Assembly: GCA_040182905.1 (NCBI GenBank)
Contig: JARQWU010000034.1
Coordinates: 1 to 58,278 of the forward strand
Reading direction: 5' to 3'
Length of the DNA stretch: 58,278 bases
DNA from: Barthelona sp. PAP020
Taxonomy: Eukaryota > Metamonada: BaSk clade
This document shows, one piece after another, positions 1 through 8,800 of the stretch (the first letter of the stretch is position 1; every line of letters begins with the position of its first letter). The notes beneath the pieces were generated by a model. That model had not been told where the DNA came from, ran no database searches, and worked only from the letters and a program-made list of their open reading frames with translations. The translations under genes were made by a program, and so were the position numbers.

Positions 1-1
1 A

Positions 2-295
2 ACATGCAGGGAATGTATTAGGTTAGACAGACATGCCAAAGTTGTAAACCTTCTGAAGAAGAAAACTCACATGATATTCAATATTGAATCTGTTGGACAG
101 ATGAAACCAGGTACTATCTTTATCAAATCTATCGATGAATTAAGAAAGAAGGCTTTGAATTTGAAGAAGAGTTTGGATCGTAAGTTGCATGATGATGAAG
201 AAGATTCTGAGAATTCAGGAGATGAAAGTTTGAGTGACGGTGAAAAGAATGATTCAGTTTCAGATAGTGATCATGAGGATGAAATGGAACAATAG
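2..295 (+). CDS. POLR1C: RNA polymerase I/III subunit RPAC1 (AC40), C-terminal part, cut by window edge
   Basis: The reading frame is open from the first complete codon at position 2 and ends with TAG at 295, so only the last 97 residues are in the window. The fragment begins TCRECIR and runs through a stretch containing MIFNIESVGQMKPGTIF, which matches the C-terminal region of the alpha-like subunit AC40/RPAC1 (CRECIR, then HFIF-ES-G--P). AC40 pairs with AC19 to form the assembly platform shared by RNA polymerases I and III in the nucleus. RPB3 of Pol II is the nearest alternative, but the CRECIR segment favours RPAC1. Unusually, the protein ends in about 35 mostly acidic residues (DDEED, DSDHEDEMEQ) that I do not expect in this subunit. 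The ATG at 71 is internal. Confidence 0.8.
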   Translation, partial: TCRECIRLDRHAKVVNLLKKKTHMIFNIESVGQMKPGTIFIKSIDELRKKALNLKKSLDRKLHDDEEDSENSGDESLSDGEKNDSVSDSDHEDEMEQ

Positions 296-488
296 TCAGA
301 TAAACAAATGAAACGGTTTTTTTTTTTGTTTAGAAATTGTTTTTTCTTTAAACAATTAAAATGAAATTTTAAACAAACTAATTGTTTTGTTTTGTTTAAT
401 CAATTGAACAATTGAACAAATAAAAAAGAAAGATTATACATACTTTTTTGTTTTGATTAACTTCAAATCAATTAATGTTTATTAATTT

Positions 489-2858
489 ATGAGTTTAAGT
501 TTACAATTTGACAAAGAATTTGAACATTTTGGAGATGGTATTGATGAATTAAATGATTACATATATTTTTGGGAAAGTATTGAGGATGTGACAAATAGTA
601 TAACGTATGAAAATTCATCTTTATCCAGATATGATGAATTAAGTGAAGAAGAACAATTAAACCGATTATTTATCATTCAAGAACATTTGGAAGCTGATTT
701 TTCAAATCAAACAGAAACTTTAAGATTATTAGTACATTTAATATATGGTAATCCTGGAGGATGTCCTGGTATTTATCAAATCAAGTTATCCAAATTAATA
801 GCCAAACAGATGAACAGTTTAGATTTTTTTCCTGTTCTAATGAATTCTCTCTTATATCATCACTACAAATCAGGTGAAAATAATGGTCAAAATGATCAAC
901 AGAGTCATTTTCATGGTGATTATTGCCTCATTTTAAACGTTGTGTATTTTTACTTGTTTCATCATAAAGACTCGCTTCAAGTGACTAATAAATTATTGAA
1001 AACGATTAATCCTGGGCAATATCCACCCTTAATGTCTTTTTTTCATTGTTTATCTGAAGGAATCAATAGAGTATGGTTTCCAGTCCGAAAAATTATGAGA
1101 TTAATACATTTGTCGTTATATATGGTCTATTTGAATCTTTATGATGGGGAATATTTGGGATTCTACAAAGATAACATTAAGCTTCGCAAACATGAGGATC
1201 TATATTTGTTTTCAATGCATTTATCGTCCTTAACTACTGTAAAAACAAAGAATCCATCCCAATACAAGGAAATTTACAACACTTTGCTGGACAACTATCC
1301 AAACATTCGTTGCGATGTTCCATCAGATCCATTTGAATTTGACCCATTGGTAAATTTGTTGAAATTGGAGTCTAACGTTGAGAAAGCAGGTATTCCTCAT
1401 ACTTTAAAGACAAAAACATCAGGAAATATGAGAGATAAATTTCCGACACTTTTGTTTGAATATCTCACCCCTAATCTGTCTCGGTTCTTAATGGTCTTCT
1501 TGAGAATGTTGATTCCCTCATGTCCAGGACAAGGCTCTTTATCAAAGAGCCCTACAATAAAATTGTCAATCGATGCTCCCATGTATTGGCAACTGATCGA
1601 CATCTTTCCACATCAAATAGTCAAAACAGACAAATTTCAGGACTTCATCGAAATGTTACCAAAGCTGAGAGGACACTTTGAAATTAACAATGTTGCTTCT
1701 GAGATGTCCAATGAGAATTTCATTGAATTGTATGAGCTTGAATATGAAAGACAATGTGAGATTCTTTCTCAAGACTCTTGTGGAATTTTACGTCTGTTAT
1801 TGCTGATCTTTGATAGTGCTGATATGGCATATTCAACCATTTTATCCTTCCTTTTGAGGGATTTTTCGGCTGTCAAACTGATCATCAAAATTTTAAATCA
1901 AGATTTATCCACCTTCTTAAAGTCGCAAACCGCCAAGTTGGAGGAGCCCATTTCTATTCTGAACCATTTGGTTTTTCCTCCTTTTAATATGTCTATCACA
2001 TTGTTTGATTCGTTGAAATCATTGCCTGAATCATTGCCCTCAACACCTTCAAGAGTACCACTCGTTAATTTAAGTGTGTTGGAAAGTTTACAAGAAGAAA
2101 ACTTTCAAGTGGCTGATCTTGATGATGACGCGATGGAAAAATTAGATGACGAATGGTTTAGTCAGAGTGACGATGATGAAAAGATGAATTTTGGAAGCAT
2201 CTTTGATTCAACAAGCTGTAATTCAGTATCTGAAGAATCTTTTGTTAATGTGAATGTTAGAGTGTTCAAGATTCTCACTATGTGTCTTGATTTGTTGTAC
2301 AAATTACAATTTCCTGTTTGTCCTTCCTTTGTGCCAAATCCTTTGTGGTATTATCGAACATTGATCTGTGAATTCTTATGTTTAGAAGGGCAAATGGTTG
2401 TGTCAAATGTCCTTTTAGCTATAGACAATAAAATCATGAATAAATTGGGAAGTAAAATTATTTACAAAGTTTTGCCTGCATTAGGAAAGAAGTTCATCAC
2501 GCATAATCCTCATTGTGTTGAAAAATTGTTCAATAATTATCAAATGAGTCTTATTAATCAAGGATTCTTGTTTTTTGAATTTTCTCAACGAAAAAAACAA
2601 GACCCTGAAATTGAAAACATTACAAAAACTATTTTAAACTGTGCTTATCTTGCTTTATGGAAGAGATATCATTTTGATGAATGGTATACTGCACAAATGG
2701 CAGGAAATATTGATTTGTTCAATAATGATTTGACATTTGAAAACAATTCTTCTTCCTCAATCTTAAGAATAAATAACACTGCAGAATACACATATAAAAA
2801 TGATATAATTGGATTATTGTCTTATAGAATGTCCTTGGAAAGTGTTGATAGTAGGTAG
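489..2858 (+). CDS. STRIP1/2 (FAM40/Far11)-like STRIPAK core subunit
   Basis: This 789-residue, largely helical protein matches striatin-interacting proteins (N1221-type N-terminal domain plus C-terminal DUF3402-type region). STRIP proteins are scaffold subunits of the STRIPAK complex, which couples PP2A to GCK-family kinases in the cytoplasm. Matching features are an acidic start with a D-G-I-D-E-L motif near residue 16, FPVRKI at 197-202 (compare FPMKKVLLLLWK in animal STRIP), and a helical block ending in ILKILNQDLSTFL that corresponds to the conserved FNQN segment. The C-terminal half carries an acidic linker (residues about 535-570) and a final region resembling the NIERFN end. The length equals that of animal STRIP1/2 (about 830). 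The first ATG is used; the leader is T-rich. The next gene starts only 37 bp after the stop. Confidence 0.72.
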   Translation: MSLSLQFDKEFEHFGDGIDELNDYIYFWESIEDVTNSITYENSSLSRYDELSEEEQLNRLFIIQEHLEADFSNQTETLRLLVHLIYGNPGGCPGIYQIKLSKLIAKQMNSLDFFPVLMNSLLYHHYKSGENNGQNDQQSHFHGDYCLILNVVYFYLFHHKDSLQVTNKLLKTINPGQYPPLMSFFHCLSEGINRVWFPVRKIMRLIHLSLYMVYLNLYDGEYLGFYKDNIKLRKHEDLYLFSMHLSSLTTVKTKNPSQYKEIYNTLLDNYPNIRCDVPSDPFEFDPLVNLLKLESNVEKAGIPHTLKTKTSGNMRDKFPTLLFEYLTPNLSRFLMVFLRMLIPSCPGQGSLSKSPTIKLSIDAPMYWQLIDIFPHQIVKTDKFQDFIEMLPKLRGHFEINNVASEMSNENFIELYELEYERQCEILSQDSCGILRLLLLIFDSADMAYSTILSFLLRDFSAVKLIIKILNQDLSTFLKSQTAKLEEPISILNHLVFPPFNMSITLFDSLKSLPESLPSTPSRVPLVNLSVLESLQEENFQVADLDDDAMEKLDDEWFSQSDDDEKMNFGSIFDSTSCNSVSEESFVNVNVRVFKILTMCLDLLYKLQFPVCPSFVPNPLWYYRTLICEFLCLEGQMVVSNVLLAIDNKIMNKLGSKIIYKVLPALGKKFITHNPHCVEKLFNNYQMSLINQGFLFFEFSQRKKQDPEIENITKTILNCAYLALWKRYHFDEWYTAQMAGNIDLFNNDLTFENNSSSSILRINNTAEYTYKNDIIGLLSYRMSLESVDSR

Positions 2859-2895
2859 TAAATCAATTATATATATTTTTTTTGTTATTGGTGGA

Positions 2896-3186
2896 ATGAA
2901 AAAAATTCTTTTGATCTTTTGTATTTATCTTATATTACAAGCATCGGCAAATGACAAATTTGATGAATATTTAAAAATTCATGGAAAGAAATATTCTCGT
3001 CGTGAATACAAAGTTCGAAAACAATTATTTGAGCAAAGATATAAAGAAGGTGGTGATTTATCTTCACCAGTTTTGGACAGAAAACCTGAAGAATTGGCCG
3101 GATCAAAAGATTTGGAGATATTAAACTACGTAAAAGAAATGAGAAGAAGAAATATTGAATTATTCAATGCTAATGCATTTGAATAA
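2896..3186 (+). CDS. small secreted protein with cathepsin propeptide inhibitor (I29)-like sequence
   Basis: The start is the ATG at 2896; the longer frame upstream overlaps the STRIP gene and lacks an earlier ATG that makes sense. The product is 96 residues. It has a signal peptide (MKKILLIFCIYLILQASA), then FDEYLKIHGKKYS, the classic opening of the I29 propeptide of papain-family proteases, followed by E-x3-R-x3-F, the first half of the ERFNIN helix. The second half (NIELFNA) appears only after an insertion of about 35 residues. No protease domain follows before the stop, nor in the 177 bp downstream. Stand-alone I29 proteins such as CTLA-2 and crammer inhibit cysteine cathepsins, so a secreted or lysosomal inhibitor is a reasonable inference. 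A broken protease gene is the alternative. Confidence 0.65.
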   Translation: MKKILLIFCIYLILQASANDKFDEYLKIHGKKYSRREYKVRKQLFEQRYKEGGDLSSPVLDRKPEELAGSKDLEILNYVKEMRRRNIELFNANAFE

Positions 3187-3363
3187 GAGCTGTCATTGAT
3201 GTATATTTGGAATCTTTAAAGTTTTTGATTTGTTGTAAATAGAAAGAATCTTTTTTTTTCTCTCAAGTTGATCTTTGGTGGTATTTTATCAACAATTGAA
3301 CCTTAAGCTTTGGCTCTTTGAAAAATTTGAAAAGCGTTGTGAAAAAAAAAGTTCTTAATTTAC

Positions 3364-3990
3364 TTAATATGGATATTGATAATATGTGTCCATGGGATTC
3401 ATAGGAATAAAACATTCTGGATAATAATTGAAAGGTTCAACTTCTAAACTTTGATATCCTTGAGTTTCAATGAATGGTATTGGTACGCTTGAAACAGGAA
3501 TTGATGGAATGTAATAAGGACAATCTGTTGAAGGTTCTTGTGGAACTAGTGAATAATCATACGCATTAATCCTAATTGGATGATTGTTACTCATATCATT
3601 ATATTGGGGTGTAATATATGAGGAAGAATTTTGTGAGGGAAAAGAATATGCTGGTGAAACTGGCAAGTTTTGTGTGTAATATTGTCTTTCTGTTTCAAAA
3701 GACTCTTGTGGTGAATGCTGTATTTTATTTTGAAGATGAGAATTGTCCATTTGAACATGTGTTTCAAAAAGTTGTTGAGGTCTATTTGTTTTGATTTCAT
3801 CTACTTCATAATTTGATTTACTATTTTTATTTTCTTTGTCTAATAATATATTTGCAATCATTCCTATTGTCGGTAAAAACATATCGGGATATTTTAACAT
3901 AAATTCTGTGGTCAATTTTGGTTGCAACAATAATTCATCATATTGTTGGGTAAAAAATTCATTATTATTATTATCAAATGAATTTAACAT
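3364..3990 (-). CDS. hypothetical protein, Asn/Gln/Pro/Tyr-rich C-terminal half
   Basis: This is a 208-residue ORF starting at ATG 3990 and ending with TAA at the lower coordinate. I do not recognise it. The first 60 residues look folded and partly helical (YPDMFLPTIGMIANILLDKEN). The remainder is low complexity, rich in N, Q, P, S and Y, without charge clusters, and ends in a tyrosine-rich tail (NPMDTYYQYPY). No signal peptide or membrane segment is visible. It faces the cyclic-nucleotide-binding gene across an 86-bp divergent gap. The length, a single clean ORF and a plausible ATG favour a real gene; low complexity and lack of a known family keep confidence moderate. Confidence 0.5.
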   Translation of the reverse strand: MLNSFDNNNNEFFTQQYDELLLQPKLTTEFMLKYPDMFLPTIGMIANILLDKENKNSKSNYEVDEIKTNRPQQLFETHVQMDNSHLQNKIQHSPQESFETERQYYTQNLPVSPAYSFPSQNSSSYITPQYNDMSNNHPIRINAYDYSLVPQEPSTDCPYYIPSIPVSSVPIPFIETQGYQSLEVEPFNYYPECFIPMNPMDTYYQYPY

Positions 3991-4076
3991 GGAAGGAGTA
4001 CAATTTGAGATATTAACAACCGTATATTAAATTAAAAGGGAAAGAGGCAAGGTTTTTTCTTTTCTTGATAATATCA
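3991..4076. promoter_or_regulatory. short divergent intergenic region
   Basis: Only 86 bp separate the start codons of the minus-strand unknown (ATG at 3990) and the plus-strand cyclic-nucleotide-binding gene (ATG at 4077), so both promoters must fit here or extend into coding sequence. It contains AT-rich sequence with an A/G-rich block and a T-run just before the plus-strand start. No specific element is recognised. Confidence 0.4.
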
Positions 4077-5033
4077 ATGAATCTTTATGAATTTACCCAT
4101 GCATTATCATTTAAACCCAAAGAAAGAACTGAAGAACAACAATGTGTCATTTTGAATGTTGTTAAGGATTTTCCATTTTTTCAATCAATACCTTTAAATT
4201 TAGTTCCAATTGTTAGTAGTTATTTAACCTGTATATCTTGTGACAATAAAGATACATTATTATTTCGTCGAGGAGAAGCATTCACGAGTATTCATATTTT
4301 AATTCGAGGAAGTGTAGTATCGGGTGATGACGAATCATTAAATGCTGTCCCCATAGGACATTGTTTAGATGGAAGTGATTTGTATATTGAAGGTTTGTTT
4401 CATAAACATACAATAATTGCACAAAGAAATTGTATTTTAGCTACACTATCACAGGATACATTCAGGAGAATTATCGATAAAAACGTTTTGAGGAAGTATC
4501 CAGAGGTCAAAATTGATTTCTTTGCCTTCTATGAGTTTTTAAGAAGTATAGAACCCTTAAAATTGATTGAAAGAAGAGAATTAGAACGTTTTGCACACTA
4601 TTTGACCCCTTTTTTAATTGATAGAAAGCAAGTTATCTTTAAAGAGAATGATACTCCCAAAGGAATATATTTTGTGGTTCAAGGAACAGCAACATTGTTA
4701 CAATCTGTAAATTTGAACGAAAATTTAGATTTGGAACCTGAGTATCATATGTTCGAAATCAATAGAATTTCAGAGGGTGACTATTTTGGTGATTTGTCAA
4801 TATTGTGTGACACTTGCACACAATATGCGGTATTATCTAAAACTCCCATGTTGTGTTTGTTTATTTCAGCAAATATGTTCAGGGAGATTGTGTCTCCCCA
4901 AATGTTGAATTTGTTTAAGGAAAAATTAGACAAATATGTTGACAGCACAGAAATTTTGAAAATAATACATGATAAACAAAATTGGAGCGAATATCGCAAG
5001 AAATTGTATGACGATGTGAAACAAATGAAATGA
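4077..5033 (+). CDS. protein with two cyclic-nucleotide-binding-fold domains
   Basis: The start is taken at ATG 4077; the frame stays open to a TTG at 4065, which is not a credible start. The 318-residue product has two CNB-type beta-barrels, about residues 45-140 and 165-275. The second is clearer: LIDRKQVIFKENDTPKGIYFVVQGTATLL, in pieces, gives the inducer-like hydrophobic core, and GDYFGDLSIL (residues 234-243) occupies the phosphate-binding cassette. There the usual Glu of FGE is Asp, and the Arg that would contact the cyclic phosphate is absent (TQYAVL follows). cAMP/cGMP binding is therefore doubtful. There is no kinase, channel or docking domain. The architecture resembles PKA regulatory subunits without the dimerisation/inhibitor segment, or CNBD2-like proteins. 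Confidence 0.75.
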   Translation: MNLYEFTHALSFKPKERTEEQQCVILNVVKDFPFFQSIPLNLVPIVSSYLTCISCDNKDTLLFRRGEAFTSIHILIRGSVVSGDDESLNAVPIGHCLDGSDLYIEGLFHKHTIIAQRNCILATLSQDTFRRIIDKNVLRKYPEVKIDFFAFYEFLRSIEPLKLIERRELERFAHYLTPFLIDRKQVIFKENDTPKGIYFVVQGTATLLQSVNLNENLDLEPEYHMFEINRISEGDYFGDLSILCDTCTQYAVLSKTPMLCLFISANMFREIVSPQMLNLFKEKLDKYVDSTEILKIIHDKQNWSEYRKKLYDDVKQMK

Positions 5034-5805
5034 GATAACCCAAAATGAGATGGTTTGTTTTGCATTCATGCTTTTCCCCTTTATAAATTGTACAGTTTGT
5101 CGCCTTGTTTTTTTGTTCTTCAGCTTTATTAAGAGAAAGTCATATATAAATGCTAAAAAGAAAAAAAAAAGAAGATAAAAAGTTTTTTTACAGAAATGTC
5201 TTTTTTCCCAATCTTCAATTATTTTTGGGAAAACAGACAAATTTTTCGAACAGGCTAATTCCTTAAACCCATGTCATGTTTTGCAAACAAACCAATTTTG
5301 GCAAGTTCAAATTCCCCAAACTCAAATTGTGGAGTAAGAAATTGTCACCGTAACCTTATCTCCGTGTCTGAGATTGTTTCTTGGATGCTTAAAACTTTTG
5401 TAAAACTTTCCGTGTGATACTAGTTTCTCCTCTACTATCTTGTGCGTGAGTTATACAAGCCTTATTTATGAAAATGTAGGTAAAATTTTTCCATTTTATT
5501 TCTTTCAACAAACCCAAAATTTTTCAGTTTTTCTTTTTTCAACTTGGAGAAATTAAAAGTTTCAATAGATCAAACGGGCTTCAAAAACTGTTCGCCAAAT
5601 GGACACTATTTTTTTTGTACACTCATAGGAACATCTTTTCCTACCTTGGAAATAGTTGATGAATTGAGAAGCATTGGTTTCAATTTTGGCAATGTCAGTA
5701 CTTGAAAATTTCCTTTCTTATTGGAAAAATGGAATAAAAAAATTGTTCAAAACATTCAAACTTTTCAAATTTATAAATTCTTTTTATTTATTTAAAAATT
5801 AACAG
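5034..5805. other. intergenic region without a recognised gene
   Basis: This 772-bp stretch lies between the CNB gene (+) and the end of the giant gene (-), so it is a convergent, double 3' region. I see no credible ORF, tRNA or structured RNA. It holds A and T homopolymers, and around 5520-5600 a diverged copy of the repeat seen twice at 42.7 and 43.7 kb. Confidence 0.6.
5520..5600 (+). repeat. dispersed intergenic repeat, copy A (degenerate)
   Basis: The segment contains GTTTCAATAGATCAAAC followed by GGGCTTCAAAAA. It aligns in the same orientation with 43642-43690 (GTTTCAATGGATCAATC, then GGGCCTCGAAAG), including the T-rich stretch upstream (CAGTTTT...CTTT). The match is partial, so the element is old or only its core is conserved. 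Confidence 0.55.
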
Positions 5806-8800
5806 CTAAACTGAATCATCTGTTGAAGAGCTTTGGAATTGCAACATTTCATGGCCAATTGAGTAATCATTCATGCCATTGTTAGCATCACCTGTTGCTT
5901 TCACCAAAGGATTTCGAATTCTGTTGTGTTGTAACATATTATTGTTACGGAATTGATCTTTGGTGGTTAAACCACTGATAGATCGTTGCATCATAGCTTT
6001 GATACCATAAACACACCCAAACAAGAGCATTATGCAAACAGCTCCAATGACAAGATATCCTAAATTAACCGTTGAGGCATGGGATGTGATCGTATCTGGA
6101 TCGATACGACAGAAAGACCAATAAGCCAAAATCATAATTGTGGTGACAAGGTAAATGGATTTGAAGTTATTATCTCTTTCATTCTTGAAGGGTTTCTTGT
6201 AGCCATGATATGCCATCATAAATCCAGCAATTACCATACCTCCTAATGATTGAACAAGAGGATTGGCACATAAAATGAACAAACCACCACCTAACAAGGC
6301 TTGATAAGTCAATGAAACAAGTTCAGAATCAACACTCTTCTCTCTTGTATGAGAGTAGAATGTTTCAATGGGCTTCAATAGATCTCCAGTTTCTTTCTGG
6401 AAATCACGTTCAATACTAGTTAGTTCCATGGGGTGATACTTTTTCAAGAATAGCTCTATTCCAATGAAAGTGGCAATTATGAAGGCACCAACACCTAACA
6501 ATCTCAAATGCTCACTTTCAAAAGCAAGATAATTGGGATACGTTTGCATGACTGTATTGCTACCAACAGATAAAAGACCAAATGGTTCAAATGCACTGTG
6601 TAACAATGGAGTTTGGAGTAATAGCAATGAGGCTATCAAATACCTCAAAGCACGGGACTGTTTGGACAATTTGGGGTCTGTCTTCTGTTTCAAGAAAACA
6701 ATAAAGGAACCAACGGTTAACAACAGCATTGAAACAGCTGTAGCAATTAATCTGTATTCAGGAGTTCCAAAGAAGGGATGAACACACTCCAACAATTGAC
6801 CTTTACCAATGTCCAAAGTAAGCAAATCACAGCAAATAAAGAATATTTGCAAAGTAGGAGGCAGATGTACAGGCATCGTTCTATGCAATGAGCCAAATAT
6901 TTGCAAAGTACGAATCAATGGTAAGTAGATAGATAGAGCACTGAAGTTCCAAAGAGTGTCCTTTCCAATAATATATAGAACGATGCATTGAACGACAGAA
7001 ATTAAAGCAATGATAGCCAAAAGAATAGGAGTTGGAAGACATTCCAAACATACAGGAAGCGATTTGAAGTAACCAGGTTGACAAACATCACAAGAGGCAC
7101 CACTGTAACCTTCTTCACAAGAACCATACTGTAGAGTTTGATTGTTGCATGTTCCCTTACAACCCAAAGAAACACAGGCCACAATCACACCTGCTTCATT
7201 CATGAAATAACCTTCTTTAATACATGTGTTGTTACCACCATAACAGTACATTCCTGTTGGGCAAGGAACACATTCCCCATTATCTAACGGGTAGAGGTTA
7301 CCATAACATTGACATTCAGTTCTTTCTTCATTGGCTCTTTGATTTTCACCACACAATTCACACTTTGTCAAACCCCTTTCATCAGCAATAGAAGTGATGG
7401 GACAACGTTCACAACCATTTGTCATGTCTTCATTTCTGAAAGTACCCACACGACAAAGACCACAAGTCTTTGATCCTTCTGTTTCAGTCCAACTTCCTGG
7501 ATCACAAGAAAGACATGCTCCAGCACTTGGCAAAGGACTGTAAGAACCCACAGCACAAGGTTCACATTTTCCATTTAGAACACCATATCCAGCTTCACAT
7601 ACCAAGATTATGAGGTCAACATACGTAGACATTAATCTTGGACTTGAAAGCTTGACTGTATATGTGTTTGGAGAACCAATCAACTGGATGTTGCTTATTT
7701 GAGCAAATCCATTTGATGTTTGTGTCATCATTTCACCTTTTACAGCGAAGTTATCAGTATTTGGAGAACCATAAACGGTTCTAATTGTGGGATCTTCAAT
7801 TGGTTTATCAAAACCATCAACAACTGTCAAATCAAATGCATATAATAAGTCAATAGCGTTTGTATCTAACTTGCTACTCACCTCAGCATGCAATGCACGA
7901 GGGTCTGATGTCATATTAGAACCATAATTGGAAGCAACATTATCAATGAATGAATTATTGATAATTGAGGATAAATTGAGAGCGTTTGAAAAAAGTCCAG
8001 CTCCAATCGGAGCTACATTTTCAATGAAAATGTTATTGTTCACATTAGGACCTTCCTCACTCCTAAGATCATCAGTATACTCTTCAATGAAATCTTCATC
8101 GCTGGTGCAAACATATTCATGATTTTTGGAGTCCAAACAAGTGCTATTTTTATGAAGAATAGATACAGCACCCCCATTCAATCCGGCTTCACATTGACTG
8201 AAACTATTGTTTGTCAAAGAGACAATCTCACTTGAAGCAATAGCACCACCAAACAATTTGGAAGAACATGTATCAAAAATACTATTGGAGACGTTCAATT
8301 TAGACTGAGAATCGGAATGAATGCAACCACCAGGAGCCATTTCTGAGTGCAAATATTCAAAAGAAGAATTATTAACAACCAAATTCGAATCAACAGAGAA
8401 TAAACCACCAGTTACATTACCGATGACATTCTTAATGGTCATATTGTTCATCAAGACATCAGTATTCACCAAACGAACAGGTGTCAACATGGAATAATTT
8501 TGACTGGATTGAACATCCTCAATTTGGATGTTTTCAAGATCAACAACTGAATTCTTAGTGTCCAACAAGGGGACTATTGAACTAGAGGTAAGATTTTTGA
8601 CATTAAAATTCGTCATATTCAGGTTTGAATTGTCTGTCACACTGACAAGAGGAGTATCAGATGTAGAATTAATGTTTTCAATGTTCAACCCATCAATATC
8701 AACCGAAGACTTGATCATATCAATAAATGAGTCCATAAAGGCATCTGAAACATTGACGTTTTCAACTGCAATCTTAGATGATACTGCAGCAATTCCTTTT

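Noticed and set aside
2809-2895. N-terminal extension of the I29-like protein
   Set aside because: It overlaps the STRIP coding end in another frame, lacks an ATG start, and would bury a perfect signal peptide that begins at ATG 2896.
4926-5240. Minus-strand ORF of 104 codons overlapping the end of the CNB gene
   Set aside because: It begins in homopolymer-rich spacer, overlaps a well-supported gene and encodes F/L/K-rich low-complexity sequence.
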